NCBI GenBank assembly: GCA_965240325.2
Contig: OZ251242.1
Coordinates: 372,001-436,000, forward strand
Length of the DNA stretch: 64,000 nucleotides
DNA from: Rebecca billardiae RCC1528
Taxonomy: Eukaryota; Haptophyta
Reading direction: 5' to 3'
The notes under the pieces were generated by a model. It was not told the origin of the DNA. It did no database searches and was given only the letters and a program-made list of their open reading frames with translations. Positions 41,319-54,459 of this stretch are shown piece after piece. The stretch's first letter is position 1; the number at the start of each line of letters is the position of its first letter. The position numbers and the translations under genes are program-made.

Positions 41319-42875
41319 TATATCGTCGCGTTAATTTTCGGCGCTCACGCTTGCAACGGGTCCGTCGCAATCGGCCATCGGGTGGAAGGCCCGTCGGGCC
41401 CCGCCGGTCGTGATCGCGCGCGGCCTGTTTCAATTCTACGTGAGCCCAACGGCGACATCAGCCAAAACGCGGTAAAATGGCGGCTTCAGCCCACTTGTGC
41501 GGGTGCCGGCGGTGGTGCAGAGTAGTGGCGGCCCCGCGGCACGTCGTTGGCACATCCTCGTACTCAGACGCTGAGCTGTGGCGAAAGACGTTGCCAAGAC
41601 ATGCTGCTTCCACTTGCCGAGGTGCTTCGCCTTGACACAGGGGTAACTTGCGGCGCACGTGCGCGACGGCGAGCCGCGGCGTGAAGGCGGCAGCGGCGGG
41701 CCCGCTGCAAGCTGCAAGCACTTTGTGCTGGCTGCGTTTAGCCCGTGCCATGTGACGACCAAGACCGGTTGATAGAAAGCTAGTCTGCCATCGAAACCAG
41801 CTCTACACGCTCCGCCGCCACTACCTTGTCGAGCTTGAGATGCTTCCGTTGCGTGTGCTCGCATGCAGCCTGCCGCCTGCATTTGAACGTGATCGCGGCA
41901 GGTCGGCTGGCCGGATTGTCACGCCTCCTCGGCGTAGACTACGACACGATGCGTGCCACACGCACCCATGACACGCCGAAAGGCGTATGCACGCGTCTTC
42001 GCGCATCTGGCAGGCTGCAGTCTTGGCCAAATTGATGAGAACAAGCCTGCATCAAGCGCTCGCGGCGCAGGCGCGAGCGCGCGGAGAGTTCTGGGATGAC
42101 CCATGGTGCCTTGCTCGGGGACGCAACTCCTCCTCAACGGCTGCGAGCGGCGACACCGGAGCTAGATCGCTGCACTCAGCACTCCTCGCTGAGTGCAGCG
42201 TGACCCTCGGAGTCGTGCGTCTCGGCTTCCCGCCGGAGCCTTTGCGTCCCCGAGCGGGGCGTGACACCGATTCCCACTGGCGGGCACGGGTTTGTCGCCG
42301 TGACATAGTAAATGGAATCAGGTAGAAATAAAACAGGCCGCGCGCAGGAATATATCAGATATGTACCGGTCGGTATACGTATTCGTCGTTATTTATAGAT
42401 ATATATATAAATTTTAAACTGGCGCATATATATGTATATATATCGGCACGACTTATTATTATAATTAATATAAATATTAATAATAATATTTTGATATATA
42501 TCAGAGACTGAGAGAGCGAGCGAGCGAGCGAGAGAGAGAGAGATCGAGACTCAGAGAGAGAGAGAGACGAGAGCTCAGAGATTCAGATTGTGAATGTGAT
42601 GCTGCTGGCGCTGCTTGGCGGCTCAGTCACTAGACTAGTCCGTAGTAGTCGGTTGACTCGGGTGCCACCCGCGCGGTGCCGACCGCCTCGGGCCCGAGTG
42701 CGGAGTGGCGCGAGTGGCCCGTGGCCGCCTGGGCCTGGGGCTCTGCCCGCTGCTGCCAAGAACATCAGCCGAGCCCGGCGGCCAGAGTCCCGGCCACGGG
42801 CACGCCCGCACGGGCCAGTCCGGGCAGTCGGCCAGACGCCGACGGCGCCGCTGTCTCGGACGGATGCGCTCAGCG
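41319..42875. other. Intergenic with hairpin, AT block and GA microsatellite
   Basis: 42169-42199 is a hairpin with 12-bp perfect arms (GCTGCACTCAGC / GCTGAGTGCAGC) and a 7-nt loop. 42360-42500 is very AT-rich with many TATATA words. 42508-42572 is a (GA)n/(GAGC)n purine tract. No gene seen. Confidence 0.55.
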
Positions 42876-42962
42876 CTGCTGCCTGATGCTGGTCCAATTC
42901 TCGGGGAGCCCTTCCGACAACTCGTCGTTTTGGGGGCCCCCGTCACGTGTGCATGGCAGCAG
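42876..42962 (-). promoter_or_regulatory. Probable form-2 SECIS element of the GPX gene
   Basis: Begins 35 bases after the GPX stop codon on the minus strand. The lower helix is CTGCTGCCATGC with GCAT and GGCAGCAG. The core has TGAC on the 5' side and CGAG on the 3' side (tandem G-A pairs). The upper helix is GGGGGCCC with GGGCTCCC, 8 bp including one G-T pair. The AAAA apical motif starts 11 bases after the TGA. A small extra stem, CGAC-GAGTT-GTCG, tops it, as in form 2. All required parts are present in the right order and spacing. Confidence 0.85.
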
Positions 42963-42997
42963 TATCATGGCGCGCCCGACGCCCGAGCTCGCCGGCC

Positions 42998-43632
42998 CTA
43001 GCCGTGGCTCTGCAGCTCCTGCAGAATGTCCGGGACCACGTTGGCCACCGGCAGCTTGTGCGGGTACCGACGGACCACGCGGCCCGATCGGCTGACGAGG
43101 AACTGGGCGCCGCAGGGCGAGCGTAGAGTGCGCGGCGGCGGGCGCATGAGCGCGGGATAGGGCGCGCGTGGCGGTGCCCTCGCCGCGTGCGCACCTTCTC
43201 GAAGTTCCAGCGCACGTCACCGGTGCGCACAGTCGCCGCCTTTAGGAATCGGTACAGGGGGTGCGTCTCCGGGCCATTCACGTCGATTTTCGCGAAGACG
43301 GGAAAGGACACGCCATACTTGCTCACAAACTCGCGAATCTCGCGCGACGTGCCTGGTTCCTGCTCGTGGAACTGGTTCGACGGGAAGGCGAGCACCTCGA
43401 AGCCTCTCGAGTGCAGCCGCTCACGCACCTTGACGAGCTCAATGTACGTGAGGTTCGTCAGCCCTCATTTGGAGGCGACGTTGACGATAAGGCACACGCT
43501 GCCGGAGTACTGCGAGAGGTGTACTGTCGCGTTCGTGTCGAGCTCGCGCGCGTTGAAATCGTATACCGAGAGCGCGCCCGCAGATACAAAAAGGCTGATG
43601 ACTGCCATGACGGCCCCCGCGCGGGCCGCCAT
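42998..43632 (-). CDS. gpx: Selenocysteine glutathione peroxidase
   Basis: Minus strand, exons 43632-43195 and 43102-42998, with a 92-bp phase-0 intron (gtgcgc...cccag); 180 residues. An in-frame TGA at 43467-43465 is residue 56, in VNVASK-U-GLTNLTYIELV, exactly where GPX has its catalytic Sec or Cys. Other family blocks are intact: RGFEVLAFPSNQFHEQEPG (catalytic Gln), FAKIDVNGPETHPLYRFLK, and DVRWNFEKFLVSRSGRVVRR across the intron (catalytic Trp and Asn). Translation beyond the TGA needs the SECIS, which is present at 42876-42962. The first ~20 residues (AVMAVISLFVSAGALS) are hydrophobic, suggesting a signal peptide and an ER or secreted enzyme. It would reduce peroxides using thiols. The start codon lies 18 bp from a dispersed repeat copy. 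Confidence 0.93.
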
Positions 43633-43650
43633 GCTGCTGCTGACGGCGGG

Positions 43651-43695
43651 TCGCCTGCCTGAGCTGTGTGCGTCTCTTATTCTTAGTAAACTGTA
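43651..43695 (-). repeat. Copy D of the dispersed TACAGTTTACTAAG repeat, abutting the GPX gene
   Basis: On the minus strand it reads TACAGTTTACTAAGAATAAG, then AGACGCACACAGCTCAGGCA and GGCGA, ending 18 bp before the GPX ATG. It therefore supplies the GPX 5' UTR or core promoter. Confidence 0.88.
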
Positions 43696-44496
43696 TTCAA
43701 AACAAATTAAACAAAACGCCTCAGATCATCATCATATCGTCGTCATATCTGTCTTCATCACATGAAACATCTGCGCTTACCCCCATATCGTAAGAATTAT
43801 TATTAGCTAGACGAGAGCCGGCCTCGGAGTCACAGGCGGACATGGCATAACGCGCTCGACACTCGCACCTCACAAATGCAAGCGCGGCCAGAACCAGCAG
43901 CCCCCGCGCACCAGCTGCCGGCATTCTGGAAGCGCCGCTGCCGGCGGCGCGCGCCGGCATGCGCATCAACAGACTCAACTAGGTCGGACTTAGCGGCCCG
44001 CTTGGCCCGGCGGCCGCAGGACGCACCGCAGCAGCTCGTCCACAGTACCGCCGAGTGCCGACGTCGACCAGAGATGAAGTCGCCGGACTGGCGACAGCCG
44101 CGCCGCGATCGAAGCTCGTTGGCGCCACACCAGGAGATGTGCCCGCCGGGTAGAGACCACGCGCGCGCTTCGCTTGCGGCGCGCTCACGCCGAGCCCACA
44201 CCACCGCCACGCGCACGAAGCCAACAGAGGTCGGCGGCGGGACGCCGGCTCAGACTAGACGCGACGAGGCGGTGGCGACGGGCGACTGCTCGGATGTGGC
44301 TCAGCTCTCGATCAGCACGGCATAGGCACGCGCTGGGGACGATAGGCGGCCGCGTCGATGCAGACGGACGTCACGGTGTGCCGACAGCAGGGCCAGCTGC
44401 AAGTGCCCGGTGGGTGCGGGGCTGCGCGGTGCGCGCTCGCCAAGCGAGGAGCGGGGAGAAAGCGAGCGGGCGCAGCTGGCCGATAGAGCGTGAGCC
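43696..44496. other. Intergenic
   Basis: 800 bp upstream of GPX and downstream of the PH-like gene. No gene seen. Contains a CATCATCATATCGTCGTCAT stretch near 43727. Confidence 0.5.
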
Positions 44497-44919
44497 TTAC
44501 TGCGGCTTTTCCAGCACCACGTTCACCGCCTCCGCGTACGCCTGCGCATCCTTCTGCGAGGCCGCCTTGAAGGTGACGGGCTTGGCGCCGTTCGAGAAGG
44601 TGAGAACAATCGACGTGCCATCTGCCCGCGCAGGCTTCATCGCGGCGAAGGAGAGCGTGTCGATGATCGTGCTCGAGCTCTCGGGCTTCGCAACCTGCAG
44701 CGACTCATCGTCGCCGGAGAGCATGACGACCCGCTTCTGGGGCATCAAACCAACCTTGAGCTTAAGGTGTGCCTCCTTGAGCACCGTCCGCGCCTTGATC
44801 ATGCGAGTGTCGTTGCGCGCCTTCTTTCCGCGGACGAAGCGGCTGATCGTCGTCGCCGCATCCTTGTCCTGCTTCGACGCCGTCACCGCGGGGGGGAAGA
44901 GGCAATCAAGGCAGCGCAT
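44497..44919 (-). CDS. Small basic protein with a PH-like C-terminal segment
   Basis: 140 residues from the ATG at 44919. It begins MRCLDCLFPP, whose cysteines could be lipid-modified. A basic helix follows (ISRFVRGKKARNDTRMIKAR), which resembles an IQ-like or membrane-binding helix. The second half alternates short strands and ends in a helix: KRVVMLSGDDESLQVAKPES, SIVLTFSNGAKPVTFKAASQ and KDAQAYAEAVNVVLEKPQ, the layout of the end of a PH domain. It is too short for a complete PH domain plus the basic helix, so this is a suggestion. Composition is far less biased than in shadow frames, supporting a real gene. Frame is uninterrupted; no neighbours share its theme. Confidence 0.65.
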   Translation of the reverse strand: MRCLDCLFPPAVTASKQDKDAATTISRFVRGKKARNDTRMIKARTVLKEAHLKLKVGLMPQKRVVMLSGDDESLQVAKPESSSTIIDTLSFAAMKPARADGTSIVLTFSNGAKPVTFKAASQKDAQAYAEAVNVVLEKPQ

Positions 44920-46418
44920 CGTGCGAGCGTTGCGGGTCTCCGAAAGGGGTGGCCCTGCTTGCTGCTGCGGCTGTGGCGGCGCTGCTTTGAGAGCCGCTGC
45001 GCGTGTTTCTGAGTCGGCGATCTGTAGATCTGCCGCCGCCTTTGTTCCTGACGCGTGGTTGATTCGGCCCGCGCGGCTGTCCGGACGCGCATCCGAGCCT
45101 GATGATGTGAGTATGACCTGCCACTCATCAAGTCAGTCGCAACTGGGCATCTTACCCGCATACCAACGATATGCACGGGCACGAGGGTGGCAGTGGCTGT
45201 CATATCATCATCATCTATAAAGTTTGTATGAGCTCGCGTGAATCTCGTCGGATGAGTGCGCGCGAGGATGCACAACCACACGAACCGGCCCGCCGCACGG
45301 CTCCGGGGTGAGTTGGCATCTTGCAAGCGGACGCGCGGCCTCAACATCCCCCCAAAGAATGTCGTGCGATGTGGCGCCGCTCTCCCCGGTGCCTCGGGCT
45401 GGAGTCGTTCTGTCGGTGTCTTTGCGATCGTGTGTGCGCGTCGCATCGTGACCACGGGCACCTGCAGTGTTCTCAAGGGTCCACGCGGATTGGGCGCCAA
45501 CGTCAGAATCTCGTGCAGTCGCGGCTCGGCTCCCGGTGCCATAGCGGCTCCGAACGCCGTGCATGATGCAATATACAGACCGCGGTGGGCCTGCTGATCA
45601 TGAGCCGACTGGCCGACTCACCGCCGACCACGGCCGGCTGAGACTGGCGTCTGGCGGCCCGTCAGGTGTGAGGTGATGCAGGCCGCGCCCGGTAATGCAC
45701 TCATGCGGCCAGTAATGTACTCATTCCGCTGAGTGCCGCCGAATGGTCCCAGACGGCGCTCGGACTGAAGCCTGGCACCGGCAGCAGTCGGTCTGCTCAG
45801 TATGTCCGGGCGCACCGTGAGTGCCGGCCCGCGCGGACGGGCCCGAGCAGCCCGTCAGCAGTGAGCGGGCAGCACCATTTGGCGTTTATTCCGTTACGCG
45901 GAATATACGCGTCATCACGCCCGCGCCGATGAACAGACTTTGACCGCCCGCGCCGCAGTCATTCGGGCCGCGGTCCGGGCCGCCGGCGCGGCGCGGTACC
46001 GGGCACCGGCACGGCCCGGCCGGGCACCGTGACCGGACGGCCTGTGGCTGTGACACAGTAGTAATTGAGTAAAATTGTAGTGTCAACTCGGGGCGTAGTA
46101 ACTCGTAAGAGCCAATAAAGAGGCCGGCCGGCGTCGGGCGAATTATACTGACGATCGAGCAGTGTCCCACTACAGTCTCGATCTCTCTATATATATCAGA
46201 TATAGTCATAGATTATAGATCTGTGACGAGTCGTGAGCAGTTATGCCACTTATGGCCACCGACGGCAGTGCTCAGACGAGGGCTGACGAAGCAGCGCGGT
46301 CGGACTGCGCGGCTCGGGCTCGCCGACCGTCGGCCGGTCGCCTCCCGAGTGGCACAGAGTAGCTTACAACCGTCGTGATCCGCGCGCCGGATGCAGCCAA
46401 CGGACCAACGGTCGTCGC
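44920..46418. other. Intergenic
   Basis: 1.5 kb; frames at 45211-45597 on both strands overlap and are biased, so no gene is called. 46180-46210 has TATATATC words. The 3' UTR of the large minus-strand gene lies at the right end. Confidence 0.45.
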
Positions 46419-50072
<3,654 letters not shown>

Positions 50073-50561
50073 TGTCGTGGCGTGCGCGCACCGCGCGAGG
50101 CGCCGTGCGGAGGGGTGGCGTCGCACCCGTACGCGGACGAACGTTCGTGTCTCGGCGACCGAACACCAATCATGCCGCATCGACCCGGGATTCTCTCCGT
50201 TCGGCGAATCCGCGAGTACAAACTTCCCACAAATTTCCGGGCCCCGAACGTTCGGTGTACTACTACCACTATTGATTCATTGCGACGTCAGCTACTACGC
50301 TGTTCCATTTTCGTCAAACGACCTACGCTCATCAACTTTTGAAAGTGTTCGAACTCATACAATCCTTCAGGGAGATGGAAGCATCAAAGCACCAAGATGT
50401 CCAACAAAAACCGATCGAAAGGGTGATGTAGATATCTCTGTCTGAGCTGCGCTTCTCCTAGGTACATCCTGGTTTAACCTCCTCATTACGGTATTGGATG
50501 AGCGACTGACGGCAACAACTGTGATATCAGCCCAGAGAGTCAGAGAGATTCTCTCATACTG

Positions 50562-50613
50562 TATCTCGCCTGCCTGAGCTGTGTGCGTCTCTTATTCTTA
50601 TTAGTAAACTGTA
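50562..50613 (-). repeat. Copy E of the dispersed TACAGTTTACTAAG repeat
   Basis: On the minus strand it reads TACAGTTTACTAATAAGAAT and then the core GAGACGCACACAGCTCAGGC. It lies ~490 bp upstream of the large minus-strand gene, in sense orientation. Confidence 0.88.
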
Positions 50614-51449
50614 CTACTTCATAATCAACGAGGCGATTCCTCGGACCGTCGTCGGACGAGGACGTGCCTCTTCAGCCTCGCCGCGTTCGACAAGCGGCTG
50701 GTGCTCGTCGAGCCGCGCGCCATCGACTCGGGCGACGGGCACTTCGTGCTGCGCGGCCGGCGCCACCGGTACGAGAGCCCCATTGACTGTTGCCGTTGGG
50801 CACGGCTCGCGCCAGCCGCGCACTCTCGGCGCAGGCGCAGCGTGCCAGCCGCGCAGCGGCGGACTGATAGTGTCGGCCGACACTGCCCGGCGACGCAGTG
50901 CGGCAGGCGGCCCGAACAACGACACGAAGCTGGCTTAGCTCATCATCGCGGTGGAGACGCGCGATCCAGCCGGCGACCTCATCTTCGAGCAAGTGCACCA
51001 CGTGTGCGACTACTCGGAGCCGAGTCATCCCCGCCGTACTCGTACTATCAGTAGCGGCTTGCCGCAGACTAGTACAGGACTCGCGGCAAAGTGATGGACG
51101 GATTCATGAGATCTCTCTGAATCAGCCCGTCAGGCTGGCAATCAGTTTACGTACGGCATTATTTATAATTATATAATTATATAAGATTCTCAGAGCACCG
51201 TACTCTCTGCGCGCCCGTAACTGAGTCACACACTCTATCTATGTCTCGGACTCGGATGTCATCTGGCGGAGACAGTTACCGCCGGGTGATCCGCCGCGGT
51301 GTCCGCCACGGGCCCGGTTCACCCGATCATATGAGGCGCAGGCGCCGGCAGGCGGACGCCGGGTTCGCGGGCCGATACTCCCGCCTCCCGGTGACTCGGA
51401 CCGGGCCGGACGCCGGGTCTGCTGCCAGATATAGTTAGTACGCGGCATA

Positions 51450-51596
51450 TTGTCGGAGCCGGGTTGAAGAGCCCGGCGAAACGCGATGACTGAGCTATTT
51501 GCCATTGGCATTTGCCTTAAGGCTTAATCATTTGGCGGTTCGCGCGAACTGCAAATAGCTCAGTCGTTTCGGGCTGCTCTTCAACCCCTCCGACAA
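51450..51596. repeat. 147-bp hairpin element with ~45-bp imperfect inverted arms
   Basis: TTGTCGGAG...GGGTTGAAGAGC...TGACTGAGCTATTTGC on the left pairs with GCAAATAGCTCAGTCG...GCTCTTCAACCC...CTCCGACAA on the right. Probably a MITE. Confidence 0.8.
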
Positions 51597-51764
51597 CAGC
51601 CAGATCCGCTGAGTGCCCGTCGGAGTGAGCATACTTACGGCTATCCGACTCCGACCGCGGACCGAGTAGTACTCACTGCGTACGCGTCTGCTGTCTGTAC
51701 GACGACACTTGAGACCTATAATAAGACCAGTCGATTTCAGACAGGGCCCACTATCGGGCGAAGT

Positions 51765-53024
51765 TCACACGCCTGAACCGTGAACGTCAGCGCCCGCGAG
51801 CCGGCGACCCACCGACCGACCCGCCCCGCCGGGCGCCGAGCGCGGCCGTGCCGGCGGCGTGCGCGAGCGGCCGGCTCCGCCGGCCGCCGGCCCCGCGGCC
51901 CCGGGCAGCGGCGGCGGCGCCGCGCGCCTGGCGGCCTCGGCTCGCGCGCCCGCGCCAGCGGCGACGCCGCTGCCCTCTCCCGCGCCCACCGCCTGCCGCA
52001 GCCATTCGAGCGGGTCGGCGGCGGCGAGCTCGAAGGACGGCGGCAGCGCCTCCATCCGCACGCTCAGCTGCATCCCCGCGTGCTCCGCCCACGGCTCCCC
52101 GCTCAGCGCCGGCGTCGTCGCGAGCTCGGCGCGCGCGCGCGCGATCGACACGAGCGCAGGCGTCGCCGACTTGCCGCGCTCCAGCGCGCGCGCTCGCGCT
52201 CGCGCCTCGCGCGCCTGCTCGTCGTCCTCGACGCCGAGGCCGTACAGGCCTGCGAGCTCGGCGCGCGTCCGCGCCTCGTCTCCCGCGCGCGCCGCGCGCG
52301 ACGCCTCGTCCAGCGCGCTCGCGATCAGGTCGTCGAGCGCGCTCGAGGCGCGGCGCGCGGCGCGGGACTCGCTCGCGTGCGCGCGCGCGGCCGCGGCGAG
52401 CGCCGCCGGGCCGTCCGCTGGCAGAAGCCCGTCGGCGGCGGCGGCGGAGGCGCGCGGCGACTGTGCCGCGCGGTACGGCGGCGCGGGCATCGCGCCCTCG
52501 CCGCGCTGCTCGGCGGCGCCGCCGCCCTGCGCCTCGCGCGCCGCGCGCGCGCGCGCGTCGATCACCGCCAGGGCGACCACTTGGCGCATGGCCGCGCGCC
52601 GGTCCGGCGAAGACTCTGCACGGCCGCGTCGGAACGTTCGTTGGATCCGGCTCGCGGCGTTGGCGGGCGAGAGCCGAGCCTCTTGGAAGGCGATGGCCGC
52701 GCGCTCTGCCTCCTCGCGCTCCGACATCTCCGACTCGCGCTCCGCCCACTCCTCCGTCGCCAGCCGCTGCCGATGCATCGCGATCGCGAGGCCGAGATCC
52801 GACCGACCTACCCACCGGCTCAGCACCTGCCTGCGCTGGCCGTCCGCCCAGCGCGCGCGCGTCGCGAGAGCCGGGCGTCGGCTCGGTGAGCGGGAGCGGC
52901 CGCTTGTGCCGCTCGCGCCGCCGGGCGACGGCTGCGCGTGCGGCCGCGGCGACGGCTGCGCGTGCGGCTGCGCTGTGCGCCGCGCGTGCGCGGCCGGCGC
53001 GTGCCGCGGCGGCTCGGCGGTGAC

Positions 53025-53060
<36 letters not shown>

Positions 53061-54020
53061 TGGAGGCGGTTCCAAGGAGGGCTGGCGGATGCGCAGTGGG
53101 CCGGCAGTGGATGGCACGCGCTCAGCGGCCGAGCGCGGCCGGGCGGACGTCGCGATCGAGCTCGACGCCGAGCTCGCCGGCGCGCGAGATGCGCCGCGCG
53201 CGCCGCGCGCGGACGCGGCCTGCGCCGCTTGCGGCGGCTGCGGCTGCGGCTGCGGCTGCGGCCGCGGCTGCGGCTGCGGCTGCGGCCGCGGCTGCGGCTG
53301 CGGCTGCGGCCGCGGCTGCGGCGCGGCGGCAGCCGATGCGCAGGAGTTGGCGCGGCTGCGCGGCGCCGGGGCGCGCGCGCCGAGCGCGTGCGCCGCGGGC
53401 GGCGCCGTGCACGCCGGCGCTGCGCCCTTCCTTCCACCGACGTCCCGCGCCGCGCCGCCGCCGCCGCCGCAGGCCGCGCCGCCAGCGGCCGTGCTCGCTG
53501 CGCCACCGCGCCGCGTCGGCACGCTCCCGTGCTGCTGCGCGCCGGCGGAGTCGCGCGCGGCCATGGCGGAGGGGCGCGATGGCTGGGCGTGGGCAGCGCG
53601 CGTGCACGCCGCGCTGCTTGGTGTGCACGCGCCGCCCTCGCTGCTGCGCCTTGGCCGCGCGGCGGCGGCGGCGGCGGCGGTGGCAGCGGCGGCAGCGGCG
53701 GCGGCAGCAAGCGGCGAGCGCTCAGCCGCGCCGCCCGCGCGGCATGAGCGCGCGGTGGACGCGCCGGATGGCCCGGGTATCCGGGGTATCCTCACGCCCG
53801 GGCTGCTCTGCCCGACGAGCACGGCCGACGACGGCGAGTCCAGCGTGCGAGAGGCGCGCGCGCCCGCGGGCACAGCCACGGCGGCAAGGAGCGCGTGCTG
53901 GCGAGCGACGAGCTCTGCGTAGGACGATGGCGGCGGCGGCGGCCCGTCGGGAGCGGCGTTCGCGGGCTGCGAGCGCACGAGCGAGCGGTCGGGCACGGCA
54001 GACCGGCGCTTCGCACCCAT
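51765..54020 (-). CDS. Low-complexity protein with an IQ-like motif
   Basis: 751 residues from the ATG at 54020 (MGAKRRSAVPDRSLVRSQPA). The same frame is open to 55700, but beyond 54020 it has no ATG with sensible sequence and overlaps the coiled-coil gene. The N-terminal half is Ala/Pro/Arg/Ser-rich with a Gln-Pro/Arg-Pro run (from GGCTGC repeats at 53230-53330) and poly-Pro. Residues ~400-500 look ordered: GRSDLGLAIAMHRQRLATEE, ERAAIAFQEARLSPANAASR and IQRTFRRGRAES, an IQ-type calmodulin-binding helix. A helical C-terminal region (SALDDLIASALDEASRAARA) follows. Divergent from the gene at 54460. Function unknown; the frame choice rests on the ordered, IQ-containing segment. Confidence 0.68.
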
Positions 54021-54459
54021 CCCCACGCACCGGCGCGCGAGATGCGCGGCCGCCCTCGGCCCTCGGGGCGCCGAGCCTCGGGGCAGCCCTGCTGCGAGAC
54101 GTGCAGCTTGCTTTTCGTTCGCCTTTTCCTGTTCCGCTGCCCAGTGCCCGGCTCTGCAACAGCCGCCGCCGCCGTGGCGCGCAGGCAAGCACTGCGCACT
54201 TGCGCAGGCAAGCTCAACCGCAAAGCAGGCATGGTGAAAGTTGAAACGGCAGCAATGGCGGCTGCGCGCCCACAGCTTTTCAAGCAGAGGCCGGCTGCGC
54301 TGGGCCCGCGCGGCCGCTCTCGATCGGCGGCAGCACCAGGCACCGCGCCGTGGACGGCGGCCGTGTGGCCGCCGGCGCTCTCGAGGCGCGCGCGCTCCCG
54401 CCTCTCGGCACGCAGCGGCGAGGCATCCCTTCTCCGCCGCCGCCACCGCCGCGCCCGCC
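54021..54459. promoter_or_regulatory. Divergent intergenic region
   Basis: 439 bp between the start codons of the IQ-motif gene (minus) and the coiled-coil gene (plus); it must contain both promoters. No distinct element is seen. Confidence 0.5.

Larger units (their letters stand above)
50073..51764. other. Intergenic with repeat copy E and a hairpin element
   Basis: 1.7 kb with no supported gene. It holds the promoter of the large minus-strand gene, repeat copy E, an AATTATATAATTATATAA stretch near 51166, and a long imperfect hairpin at 51450-51596. Confidence 0.5.

Noticed and set aside
43465-43467. TGA in gpx taken as a nonsense mutation or sequencing error
   Set aside because: It sits at the catalytic Sec position, and a full SECIS with correct spacing follows in the 3' UTR.
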